Part shown: positions 15,244-21,490 of the stretch, in pieces
Layout: every line of letters starts with the position of its first letter
How positions within the stretch are numbered: position 1 is the stretch's first letter
DNA from: a virus
DNA: 33,228 nt
Virus record (IMG/VR): IMGVR_UViG_3300025010_000165
Location: 1-33,228 of that record
Reading direction: 5' to 3' (one strand)
Notes under the pieces: generated by a model
Database searches by the model: none
What the model was told of the DNA's origin: nothing
Seen by the model: only the letters and a program-made list of their open reading frames with translations
Made by a program: the position numbers and the translations under genes

Positions 15244-15693
15244 ATGGAAACAAAAAACATCATTAATGGTTTTGACTTCTCAGCACTACCTATAAGGATT
15301 GATTATGTCGGCAAGGTCGAGGATAAAGAATGGCCACACTTCCTGTGGAATGTCACCATTACAATGATGGATAAAAAAGGTTATTGGACGGTGCCATATA
15401 AAACAGGAGTTGGTAGGGTCGAGAAACCTGCAAAAAGCGCATTCAAACGCTACCATCCACAAGAGGCGAGACCCAAAATACCAACAAATGCAGATATCAT
15501 GTGTTCTCTCTTGTTGGATGCAAGTGCAGCCGATGAATCGTTTAGTACCTGGTGTGATAATTACGGATATGACGCCGACAGCATCAAAGCGCTAAACATA
15601 TATAAAGCGTGTTGTGATGAAGCTATATATCTCCGCAAGACGTTCACACGGGAGCAAATTACCAACATGCAAACAGCGCTTGAAGATTATTAG
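15244..15693 (+). CDS. Phage protein of unknown function (149 aa)
   Basis: Begins METKNIINGFDFSALPI after AAAGGGGG. Features: EWPHFLWNVTITM, a YKTGVGRVEKPA turn, PTNADIMCSLLLDASAADES and STWCDNYGYDADSIKALNIY followed by a helix. The WPHxxWxVT start and FxxWCxxxGYDxDSxKA middle resemble a protein family widespread in phages and plasmids (recollection). It is the last gene before the repeat-rich non-coding region. Confidence 0.75.
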   Translation: METKNIINGFDFSALPIRIDYVGKVEDKEWPHFLWNVTITMMDKKGYWTVPYKTGVGRVEKPAKSAFKRYHPQEARPKIPTNADIMCSLLLDASAADESFSTWCDNYGYDADSIKALNIYKACCDEAIYLRKTFTREQITNMQTALEDY

Positions 15694-15694
15694 A

Positions 15695-15831
15695 GTAACA
15701 ATCAGTTACCTAAAACATGTAGGCTCGGAGGGCAAAATCCTCAAGGTCTACATGTTTTGAGTAGTGAATTGTTACAGATGATGTAACAAGAATATACATT
15801 TGTAGTAACATTCTGTTACATAAAAAGTAAC
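15695..15831. repeat. Cluster of GTTAC/GTAAC dyads around a hairpin
   Basis: Dyads: GTAAC-N5-GTTAC at 15695-15709; TTGTTACA-N5-TGTAACAA at 15769-15789; GTAAC-N5-GTTAC at 15805-15819; and a lone GTAAC at 15827. The first and third have the same layout. A hairpin (15712-15758) sits between the first two. Such spaced palindromes are usually operators for dimeric regulators. Confidence 0.75.
15712..15758 (+). terminator. Long hairpin, possible terminator of the early operon
   Basis: AAAACATGTAG and CTACATGTTTT form a perfect 11-bp stem with a 25-nt loop holding a smaller stem (GAGG/CCTC). The 3' arm ends in TTTT, so it could terminate the preceding operon in either direction. The T run is short, so it might instead be a regulatory or DNA-binding structure. 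Confidence 0.55.
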
Positions 15832-15957
15832 AAAACTATACTGCCGCCAGGAGGTCAAATACTAGCGAGGTAGCAGAATTGAGTTAGGAAAGCGCGGATC
15901 GGACCACGCCTGAGATGATTTTTATCTGAAAAAATTTTGGTGTTTTGCTGAAAAAAT

Positions 15958-15971
15958 GTAAACCGAAACTG
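15958..15971 (+). promoter_or_regulatory. GTAAACC element (imperfect), before iteron 1
   Basis: GTAAACCGAAACTG: exact first half, degenerate second half. It lies 4 bp before iteron 1. Confidence 0.4.
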
Positions 15972-15975
15972 ATCA

Positions 15976-15991
15976 GGTCCGCAAAACGATA
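15976..15991 (+). repeat. Iteron 1 (direct orientation)
   Basis: GGTCCGCAAAACGATA matches GGTCCGCRATATGATA at 13 of 16 positions, counting R as A or G. Confidence 0.65.
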
Positions 15992-16120
15992 CGTTTCTAG
16001 GAGATCAAACACAGAGATGATGGAGCAAAAAATATCGCCTATTCTTGCCTATTCCTCTGACAGCGGAAGAAAATCACATACCACAATGTGGTGTTTTAGG
16101 AGGTCTGGCGGGAGGTCGTG

Positions 16121-16136
16121 TATCATATTGCGGACC
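16121..16136 (-). repeat. Iteron 2 (inverted orientation)
   Basis: Minus-strand GGTCCGCAATATGATA, 15 of 16 identical to iteron 3. The identity runs on into ACA beyond the 16 bases. Confidence 0.8.
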
Positions 16137-16162
16137 GAGATGAGGTGAAAATTAATTTTTCT

Positions 16163-16176
16163 GTGTCATAGTTTAC
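16163..16176 (-). promoter_or_regulatory. GTAAACT element, leftward, inside the iteron region
   Basis: Minus-strand GTAAACTATGACAC. It fits the motif with T at position 7. It is the only copy facing against its neighbouring genes. Confidence 0.45.
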
Positions 16177-16256
16177 ATGAAAAAGGGCATTTCTAGAGGT
16201 TTTAGCGGCAGCGATGGGTTCCAGCCAGGATGAGAAAATCTAATAAAATCATACCC

Positions 16257-16301
16257 CTTATATTATACTTATTAAATAATATATATATATATAGTAAAAA
16301 A
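16257..16301. repeat. AT-rich tract with (AT)n run
   Basis: A 45-bp stretch almost free of G and C with a TATATATATATA core, lying between the iteron pairs 1/2 and 3/4. It would melt easily, as the unwinding element of an iteron origin does. Confidence 0.7.
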
Positions 16302-16333
16302 AGACATAAGCACTGCCTACGCGCTGGCCATTT

Positions 16334-16349
16334 GGTCCGCGATATGATA
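16334..16349 (+). repeat. Iteron 3 (direct orientation)
   Basis: GGTCCGCGATATGATA followed by CAT, with TTT in front as in iteron 4. Confidence 0.8.
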
Positions 16350-16389
16350 CATCAGCCTAACATTGGCCTATCTACCAATTTAATTGATA

Positions 16390-16405
16390 TAGCATATTAC
16401 GGACC
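16390..16405 (-). repeat. Iteron 4 (inverted orientation)
   Basis: Minus-strand GGTCCGTAATATGCTA, 14 of 16 matches to the consensus GGTCCGCRATATGATA. Confidence 0.7.
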
Positions 16406-16534
16406 AAAATACATACAAACTGAGTATTAATTTCTTTTTTTGTGAAACTTCATCATACCGTCCCACCTAACCATCTGGAATCATTATAAATCAATCTGAA
16501 AAAACTTATTTCCACATTATTTCTTGTAAATCGC

Positions 16535-16562
16535 TTGACATTAACTACTTGCGTAGTATATT
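16535..16562 (+). promoter_or_regulatory. Promoter of the double-HTH gene, with inverted repeat in its spacer
   Basis: TTGACA is followed after 16 bp by TATATT. The spacer contains ACTAC-TTGC-GTAGT (16544-16557), a perfect 5-bp inverted repeat positioned so that a bound protein would block the promoter; autoregulation by the downstream HTH protein is a natural inference. Confidence 0.8.
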
Positions 16563-16588
16563 ATTGATACATAAGGAGGAAGAACACA

Positions 16589-16978
16589 ATGGATGGACAA
16601 CGATTGAAAGAAGTGCGACACATGGCAGGCTGGACAGTTTTCTACGCAGCCAAACAATTCAACATCTCAGAGAGCTATTATAGACGGCTCGAAAAATCAA
16701 CCAGCGTCCCGGCGCGTATAGCCGACTTTATGGAAATCAAAGCAAAGGAAGACCCAAGGTATATAAAGACAGAAAGACGAGCCACCCCAGCTCATTTAAC
16801 CGCCTTCCGCCAGGCCTTCCGCCTGACCCAGGAAAAAGCCTCCACCCTGCTGGGAGTCTCAAGGATCACCTGGAATCGCTGGGAGAACGGCCAGACGGCA
16901 ATCCCTAAACACATGCTCCACACACTGCGGGGCATGGTCGCACAACTCAAATCAGAAAAAGAGGGGGTAAACTCATGA
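16589..16978 (+). CDS. DNA-binding regulator with two helix-turn-helix modules
   Basis: The 129-residue protein carries two HTH segments: MDGQRLKEVRHMAGWTVF-AAKQFNISESYYRRLE (residues 1-35) and, after a short linker, AFRLTQEKASTLLGVSRITW with NRWENGQ (residues 75-104), the latter typical of XRE/Cro-type proteins. The ATG follows AAGGAGGAAG and a strong promoter with an operator-like repeat. It is the best candidate for the main transcription switch of the rightward genes or for a protein acting on the nearby repeats. Which site it binds cannot be read from sequence. Confidence 0.85.
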   Translation: MDGQRLKEVRHMAGWTVFYAAKQFNISESYYRRLEKSTSVPARIADFMEIKAKEDPRYIKTERRATPAHLTAFRQAFRLTQEKASTLLGVSRITWNRWENGQTAIPKHMLHTLRGMVAQLKSEKEGVNS

Positions 16979-17133
16979 GTTTTGAAATATTAAGAGACAG
17001 CAAAGGCACTCCGTCTCATGTGCATATCGATGACGGCTTTATGATGACTTCCAGACCATATGCTGAGGACACAGACGGCCGGATGGAGCACCAACTCAAG
17101 GCCGCTGTAGAGTCGCTGGGCCTGGTGTACTGA
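16975..17133 (+). CDS. Small hypothetical protein (52 aa)
   Basis: The ATG overlaps the regulator stop as ATGA. The product starts MSFEILRDSKGTPSHVHID, a short beta-rich piece, and ends EHQLKAAVESLGLVY. Translational coupling to the HTH gene is the main support. Not recognised. Confidence 0.6.
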   Translation: MSFEILRDSKGTPSHVHIDDGFMMTSRPYAEDTDGRMEHQLKAAVESLGLVY

Positions 17134-17176
17134 GCCGCCCGGCTCCTGGGGAGGGACACGCGCCCTCCTCGGCGGC
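17134..17176 (+). other. Two-part GC-rich hairpin between small genes
   Basis: Outer stem GCCGCC (17134-17139) with GGCGGC (17171-17176), inner stem GGAGGG (17150-17155) with CCCTCC (17163-17168) and a 7-nt loop. No T run follows, so it is not a standard terminator; it may stabilise RNA or act as an attenuator before the next ribosome site. Confidence 0.55.
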
Positions 17177-17216
17177 GAGGCAGCACGGACAAAACACTTA
17201 TAAACAAGGAGGACAT

Positions 17217-17396
17217 ATGCCCAAACCCTCAACAGTAGCAGACATATTTGAGCAGTTAAGGACGCACGGCATCGCGCCGTGGCAGGATGAGGATAAACCA
17301 GCAGAGGAGGACAAAAACCATGGCAATGAATACCGAAGACGTAAGAGAGTGGCTGTGCGCCCGCAAAGGCTGCAACCAGACTGTAGCCATAGATGA
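17217..17396 (+). CDS. Small hypothetical protein (59 aa), overlapping the next gene
   Basis: AAGGAGG lies just before this ATG, the best ribosome site in the area. Product MPKPSTVADIFEQLRTHGIA is acidic at first; the last third is Arg-rich and lies over the next gene in another frame, so only the first part looks selected. It could be a real gene with a tail overlap or a leader for the next gene. Confidence 0.48.
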   Translation: MPKPSTVADIFEQLRTHGIAPWQDEDKPAEEDKNHGNEYRRRKRVAVRPQRLQPDCSHR

Positions 17397-17472
17397 GGGT
17401 GGCCTGACCCTTGTCATCGTTGAGACTGGTAAATACCTCGAAATAGGTGGCACACCGGAGGACGAAGAATGA
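17320..17472 (+). CDS. Small hypothetical protein (50 aa)
   Basis: Starts MAMNTEDVREWLCARKGCNQ and continues as a two-strand hairpin-like LTLVIVETGKYLEIGG. Its stop overlaps the next ATG. The ribosome site (GAGGAC) is moderate. The longer frame from 17287 is less likely. Confidence 0.55.
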   Translation: MAMNTEDVREWLCARKGCNQTVAIDEGGLTLVIVETGKYLEIGGTPEDEE

Positions 17473-17615
17473 AATCCCTACTCCTCTACGCCGCAGCAGC
17501 ATCCCTGATAGCCCTCATGGCCTTCGCTTTCATCCACACCCTGCCGAAGGCCATCGACAAATTGACCCAGCACCAGACTGAGATAAAGGTGACCTATGAC
17601 AACGCCCAGTATTAA
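17469..17615 (+). CDS. Small membrane protein (48 aa)
   Basis: MKSLLLYAAAASLIALMAFA is a hydrophobic N-terminal segment (signal anchor), followed by a short soluble tail KAIDKLTQHQTEIKVTYDNA. Starts in an ATGA overlap and ends 20 nt inside the next gene. Function unknown. Confidence 0.62.
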   Translation: MKSLLLYAAAASLIALMAFAFIHTLPKAIDKLTQHQTEIKVTYDNAQY

Positions 17616-17967
17616 GCCAACAAGAGTCATCCATCCACCAAGACGCGTCACCCTGCCCTCCGGGCAGAAGACCTGGGAGTTTGACTGTGACGACGGTAAG
17701 ACTTACACCTCGGGCGACCTGGCAGCCCTCATCGGGCTTGCGAGGGGGGCAAGCCTGATGCAGCGGCTGTCTATGATGGACTGGGACAGCGAGTGGCTCC
17801 TCGCCCCTCCTGCCAAAAGAGGGTTCTCCCTCACCGGCGAGGCGGCTAAGAACGCAGGCAGCGCTGAGTGGGCCGCGCTGTCAGGTAAGGACAGGAGTGC
17901 AAACTTGTGGAAAATTCCTGCCGCAGGGACGTTTGAACTAACTTTATCTTGCAGCGGCGAGCGATAA
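17596..17967 (+). CDS. Hypothetical protein (123 aa)
   Basis: Starts MTTPSIKPTRVIHPPRRVTL with AAGGTG as ribosome site. The middle SGDLAALIGLARGASLMQRL looks helix-turn-helix-like, and DWDSEWLLAPP and WAALSGKDRSANLW follow. A DNA-binding role is possible but I cannot place it in a family. A GTAAACT element begins 4 bp after the stop. Confidence 0.68.
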   Translation: MTTPSIKPTRVIHPPRRVTLPSGQKTWEFDCDDGKTYTSGDLAALIGLARGASLMQRLSMMDWDSEWLLAPPAKRGFSLTGEAAKNAGSAEWAALSGKDRSANLWKIPAAGTFELTLSCSGER

Positions 17968-17970
17968 ACT

Positions 17971-17984
17971 GTAAACTGAGTCAC
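17971..17984 (+). promoter_or_regulatory. GTAAACT element before the 18012 gene
   Basis: GTAAACTGAGTCAC, matching the motif with T at position 7. It lies 28 bp upstream of the next start codon, just before its ribosome site. Confidence 0.5.
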
Positions 17985-18011
17985 ATTAACCACTACTTTA
18001 AGGAGACCACC

Positions 18012-18137
18012 ATGAAAACCTACAGCGAAGACACCCCGCTCGACAGCCTGTCATGGAAAGAAAAACTCACCTGGTTCTGTTTCACCATCGCTTGGGCTGG
18101 GTTTATTTGCGGAACTTTTGCCTGGTTGGGGAGGTAG
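18012..18137 (+). CDS. Small single-pass membrane protein (41 aa)
   Basis: MKTYSEDTPLDSLSWKEKLT then a hydrophobic segment WFCFTIAWAGFICGTFAWL. The leader AAGGAGACCACCATG is repeated exactly at 29517. Function unknown. Confidence 0.6.
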   Translation: MKTYSEDTPLDSLSWKEKLTWFCFTIAWAGFICGTFAWLGR

Positions 18138-18140
18138 AGA

Positions 18141-18356
18141 ATGAAAGACATTTCTTTTGCAGCAGACAAAACTTTGCTCGATGTAGTTGAGGACGGGTTC
18201 AGCCAAATCGAAGAAGGCGAGGGGTTTGAATACATCATCGGCAAAATCAGAGGAGGCGCCCTGAAGGTTGTTTTCGAGCCCGAATCATCTGATTTTGAAT
18301 CTGTGGTAATCGACGGTGTTGATGGGTTTGGTTACACTTTGGTCTTTGAGGTGTAG
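18141..18356 (+). CDS. Acidic hypothetical protein (71 aa)
   Basis: MKDISFAADKTLLDVVEDGF, acidic and alternating strand/helix. Separated by 3 bp from the previous gene and 2 bp from the next, in a tight run. Not recognised. Confidence 0.65.
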   Translation: MKDISFAADKTLLDVVEDGFSQIEEGEGFEYIIGKIRGGALKVVFEPESSDFESVVIDGVDGFGYTLVFEV

Positions 18357-18358
18357 TT

Positions 18359-18550
18359 ATGACCCCCGAACAAGTCAAATTCATCCGTACCACCCTTGGG
18401 CGGACCCAGCAGGACATGGCTAAGATCCTCGGGGTCTCCGTCAGCGTCTGGAAACTCTGGGAGTCAGGTGGAGGCGGACCGAAGCCGGAGAACATGACTA
18501 AACTTCTGAAACTCCACCACCACGTCGTCGGGCGGGAGGGGAGGGAATGA
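18359..18550 (+). CDS. Small XRE-type helix-turn-helix protein (63 aa)
   Basis: The segment RTTLGRTQQDMAKILGVSVS with WKLWESG is the classical XRE/Cro HTH (TQxxxAxxLGVxxxxxxxWE). The protein has little beyond it, so it is a Cro-sized regulator. Its stop overlaps the DNA polymerase ATG (ATGA), linking it to replication genes. Confidence 0.8.
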   Translation: MTPEQVKFIRTTLGRTQQDMAKILGVSVSVWKLWESGGGGPKPENMTKLLKLHHHVVGREGRE

Positions 18551-20709
18551 TCAAAGTAACCCTCGACTGGGAAACCGCCTACGGCAAACACCCAGTGACG
18601 CAGGAGAACATCACCCTGTCGAAAATGACAACGGAAGAGTATGTCCGTCACCCCCTCTTCAAAGTCCACGGCCTGGGGGTCAAAATAGAGCGTGAGCGAG
18701 CATTTTACATCTACAAGCGAGACGACCTCCTGCACTTCCTGAAGGCCCACCCCTGGCAGGACTCTTTCGTCTGCTGCCATCACACACATTTTGACGGCGC
18801 CATACTCTCCTGGCGGGCAGGGATCAAACCGGCGTTATGGGGCTGTACTCTGAGCATGGCCCGCGCCCTCTACCCGCACGAGTCAGTGAGCCTGGCCAAC
18901 ATCGCCCGTCTGCTGCAGCTCGGCGAGAAAGGACACGAGCTGGTCAACTTCGTCAATCTCTGGGAACTGACCGACGAGCAGCAGCGGATACTCGGTGGGT
19001 ATTGCTGCAACGACGTGGAGCTGACCTCCGATGCTTTTGATGCGATGAAACGGAACTTTCCGCCGTCCGAGCTACGGTTGATCGACCTGACCATCCGCTT
19101 GTTCACCGAGCCGGTGCTGCAGGTGGAGCGCAGCATTCTGATCGAGGAGTACAAACGTGAGCGTAGGAGCAAGCGGGTGCTGCTGAAGAAGTGCGCGACG
19201 GACAAGTCCGTGCTCGCTTCCAACGACCAGTTTGCCGCCCTGCTGTTGACCCTCGGCGTGGACCCCCCCAAAAAACTCAGCCCTTCAAAAGTCAAGGATG
19301 GGCGAGTGGACCCGGACAACGTCGGTGAGCCACCGCTCGGGATACTGCCTTCGTTCAAAACTGCAGGCCTGCCAGTTGGGGACCGAGTGCGGATGAAGGA
19401 GGAGAAAAACTCCTACCCTTGGGCCTACGCCTTCGGCAAGAGCGACGAGGAGTTTAAGATGCTCCTCGACCATCCGGACGAGCAGGTTCAGGCTGTGGTC
19501 GAGGCCCGCATGGGTATCAAATCGACAATTAAGGAAACCCGCAGCAAGCGGTTCTTCAAGATCGGCAAGCGCGGGGCGTTCCCGGTGTACCATAATTACT
19601 ACGGGGCGAGAACTGGCAGGGATTCCGGCGGCGACAAGCAGAACACTACCAATCTGAATCGGGTAGATCCGCGTGACCCAACATCCGGGGCGCTGCGACG
19701 GTCCCTCAATGCTCCTGAGAAGCACGTTCTTGTGGTACGCGACCTCGGACAGATCGAAGCGCGGAAGCTCTCTTATGCTGCCGGCCAAGAGGATCTGCTG
19801 GACCTGTTCCGCGCCGGCGGCGACCCTTACAATCGCCAAGCGACAAAAATCTTCGGCTATGAGGTCAATCGCAAGCTCGACGAGTTCTGGCTGGAGGGTT
19901 TGGTTGGCAAGAGCTCGACGCTCGGAAATGGTTACGGTATGGGCTGGTCAAAGTTCCAGGAGTCCCTGCGGGTCGGGTTCATGGGCGCGCCACCGTTGCT
20001 GTTTGATCAAGTTGCCGCGCAGAAGCTGGACGCTGACATTGACACATTTTGCCATCAGAGAAGCTACAAGCCTGGATACGCCTTCCTGCGAGACGAGGCA
20101 CTGGCAATGAAGCCCCTTAATGTTGACGAAGAAACTCACCTCTGGCACTGCGCAGCCGTGAAGCAGATAGTTGATAAGTACCGGCAGAGTAACAAAGCGA
20201 TCGTAGATTTTTGGGGCGAAGCACAACGAGCGCTCGACGCGATAGTGCGGGGGGAAACTATCCCAGTTGGCAAGCGTAACCTCGTGACTACCTGCCCCGA
20301 AGGGTTTCTTCTCCCTAACGGCATGAAAATCAGGTATTATAAGCTGCAGCGCAATGATAGCGGCGAGTTTCGCTACCTTTCCAATCGACGCAAAAAAGAG
20401 TGGTCGTACCTGTACGGCGGCAAGGCGGTGGAAAACATTATCCAAGCCTTGGCCCGAATCGTCCTCACTGACCAAATGCTGGAGATCAACCGCTGGCTGA
20501 AGCTGCAGCGGCAGACGGACAAAGGCAAGACATACTCGGTGGTGACCTCGACCTACGACGAAGTAGTAGCCTGTGTCCCGTTTTACCGCGCCGACGACTG
20601 CCTGCAGATGATGAAGGAAGTTATGGCCACGGCGCCGGCATGGTGCCCGGACCTGCCGTTGAAATCTTCCGGTGGGTATGCGGTGAGCTACGGGGATTGT
20701 GAAAAATAA
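18547..20709 (+). CDS. Family A DNA polymerase with 3'-5' exonuclease
   Basis: The 720-residue enzyme copies the phage genome. The proofreading domain has exo I (LDWET, D7/E9), exo II (HTHFDGAILSW, D83) and exo III (YCCND, Y152/D156). The polymerase domain has motif A VVRDLGQIEAR (D399), motif B EGLVGKSSTLGNGYGMG (K455, Y463), and motif C TSTYDEVVA (D671/E672). Motif C reads YDE instead of the common HDE. No 5'-nuclease domain is present, as in T7-type polymerases. Thioredoxin-binding insertion was not recognised. It is the first large gene of the replication block and overlaps the small HTH gene. Confidence 0.95.
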   Translation: MIKVTLDWETAYGKHPVTQENITLSKMTTEEYVRHPLFKVHGLGVKIERERAFYIYKRDDLLHFLKAHPWQDSFVCCHHTHFDGAILSWRAGIKPALWGCTLSMARALYPHESVSLANIARLLQLGEKGHELVNFVNLWELTDEQQRILGGYCCNDVELTSDAFDAMKRNFPPSELRLIDLTIRLFTEPVLQVERSILIEEYKRERRSKRVLLKKCATDKSVLASNDQFAALLLTLGVDPPKKLSPSKVKDGRVDPDNVGEPPLGILPSFKTAGLPVGDRVRMKEEKNSYPWAYAFGKSDEEFKMLLDHPDEQVQAVVEARMGIKSTIKETRSKRFFKIGKRGAFPVYHNYYGARTGRDSGGDKQNTTNLNRVDPRDPTSGALRRSLNAPEKHVLVVRDLGQIEARKLSYAAGQEDLLDLFRAGGDPYNRQATKIFGYEVNRKLDEFWLEGLVGKSSTLGNGYGMGWSKFQESLRVGFMGAPPLLFDQVAAQKLDADIDTFCHQRSYKPGYAFLRDEALAMKPLNVDEETHLWHCAAVKQIVDKYRQSNKAIVDFWGEAQRALDAIVRGETIPVGKRNLVTTCPEGFLLPNGMKIRYYKLQRNDSGEFRYLSNRRKKEWSYLYGGKAVENIIQALARIVLTDQMLEINRWLKLQRQTDKGKTYSVVTSTYDEVVACVPFYRADDCLQMMKEVMATAPAWCPDLPLKSSGGYAVSYGDCEK

Positions 20710-20721
20710 AAGGAGAAAATT

Positions 20722-20940
20722 ATGGCAAAGCAACCGTACTACCACAGGTGCGAAGGGGTAGTGCTGTTTACCGCAACACAATCGGTGACGGAGGAAGAGT
20801 TTGTCAAGGCGGTAGAAAAAGCCCTTAAACCGTTTGGCGTCGTAAAGGGTACTGTTGAAGTGGAATGTGTGACAAATGAAAACGGAATCCTGTTTTCTGG
20901 CTGGTGTGAGCCTGAGCCAGGGGACCCCTCAGATTTATAA
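20722..20940 (+). CDS. Small hypothetical protein (72 aa)
   Basis: Product MAKQPYYHRCEGVVLFTATQ with a helix EEEFVKAVEKALKPFG and a strand TVEVECVTNENG ending in an acidic Pro-rich tail. It lies 12 bp after the polymerase with AGGAG, so it is probably in the same message. Function unknown. Confidence 0.68.
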   Translation: MAKQPYYHRCEGVVLFTATQSVTEEEFVKAVEKALKPFGVVKGTVEVECVTNENGILFSGWCEPEPGDPSDL

Positions 20941-20941
20941 A

Positions 20942-20988
20942 GTAAACCCCGCAACTTTTTACTTGCAATAGTTTGTAAACCGTGTCAC
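20942..20988 (+). promoter_or_regulatory. Two GTAAACC elements upstream of the terminator
   Basis: GTAAACCCCGCAAC at 20942-20955 and GTAAACCGTGTCAC at 20975-20988. The first ends 7 bp before a -35-like TTGCAA (20963-20968), the same spacing as at the early promoter, but I see no good -10. The second carries the perfect TCAC half. Confidence 0.55.
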
Positions 20989-21007
20989 AGTGAATTGTAC
21001 AGCGCCC

Positions 21008-21065
21008 GATGCCCTCGCAGGATCGCACTCTGGCTGGGTAACTGACTGCGAGGGCATCATTTTTT
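21008..21065 (+). terminator. Rho-independent terminator after the polymerase genes
   Basis: A perfect 13-bp stem (GATGCCCTCGCAG with CTGCGAGGGCATC) with a 25-nt loop, followed by AT and TTTTT. This is a strong terminator for the polymerase operon. The sequence from the GTAAACC elements to its end is short enough for a small RNA if a promoter is present. Confidence 0.9.
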
Positions 21066-21077
21066 AAGGAGGGGAGT

Positions 21078-21278
21078 ATGAAAGATTTGCAGCGATACAC
21101 TCCTACAAGAGAGTGGGATTTGGCAGTGATGGCAGAAGACGACATCGGAGAGTACGTAAAGCTGAAGGATGTTGACGAGCTTATAAAGTTTCTTCACGCT
21201 CAGGTGCAATACCAAAAAGATCGTGCCGACGCAAACTGGAAAGCCCTGTGTGAGTGTAGAAATGAGGAGAACCTATGA
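21078..21278 (+). CDS. Small hypothetical protein (66 aa)
   Basis: Product MKDLQRYTPTREWDLAVM with a long helical middle KLKDVDELIKFLHAQVQYQK. AAGGAGGGGAG precedes the ATG. First gene after the terminator; overlaps the next as ATGA. Confidence 0.68.
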   Translation: MKDLQRYTPTREWDLAVMAEDDIGEYVKLKDVDELIKFLHAQVQYQKDRADANWKALCECRNEENL

Positions 21279-21490
21279 GAGCATGGGATAATCAAAACAA
21301 GCGGTGGCTTGAAGTTATGTCTATTTCCTTTTCTGGGGAAGACATAGTAAAAATTGAGGCTAAGGTGCCAGGAAGTAACATACTCGCTGTTGGGTGGTAC
21401 ACAGTAGAGCGCGAAGACCTTGCAAGGGTGGCTATTGTAGGGGCAGTTCTGCACAACACAGATTTATTACCCCTTCCGGAGGAAAAATGA
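21275..21490 (+). CDS. Small hypothetical protein (71 aa)
   Basis: Product MRAWDNQNKRWLEVMSISF, mixed alpha/beta, ending DLLPLPEEK. The WDNQNKRW start recalls YopX-type phage proteins (the short WDxxxKxW start), but most of that domain is missing, so this is tentative. ATGA overlap with both neighbours. Confidence 0.62.
   Translation: MRAWDNQNKRWLEVMSISFSGEDIVKIEAKVPGSNILAVGWYTVEREDLARVAIVGAVLHNTDLLPLPEEK

Larger units (their letters stand above)
15841..16534. other. Non-coding region, candidate replication origin or partition site
   Basis: About 700 bp without a convincing gene. It holds four iterons, an (AT)n tract, three CTGAAAAAA repeats (15926, 15948, 16496), a palindrome ACCACAATGTGGT (16080-16092), and one reverse GTAAACT element (16163-16176). 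Reading frames here begin at poor starts or run through the AT repeat. The combination of iterons plus AT-rich DNA is what one expects of a theta-type origin or a centromere-like site; no direct evidence of use. Confidence 0.6.

Noticed and set aside
15945-16148. Reading frame of 67 codons starting with TTG in the repeat region
   Set aside because: No ribosome site, overlaps iterons and palindromes, Arg/Ser-rich product.
16230-16430. Reading frame of 66 codons through the AT tract
   Set aside because: Half of the product comes from the (AT)n repeat and the iterons; start site weak.
21275-21490. Full YopX protein
   Set aside because: Only the WDNQNKRW-like start is reminiscent; the length and remaining sequence do not match, so left as hypothetical.
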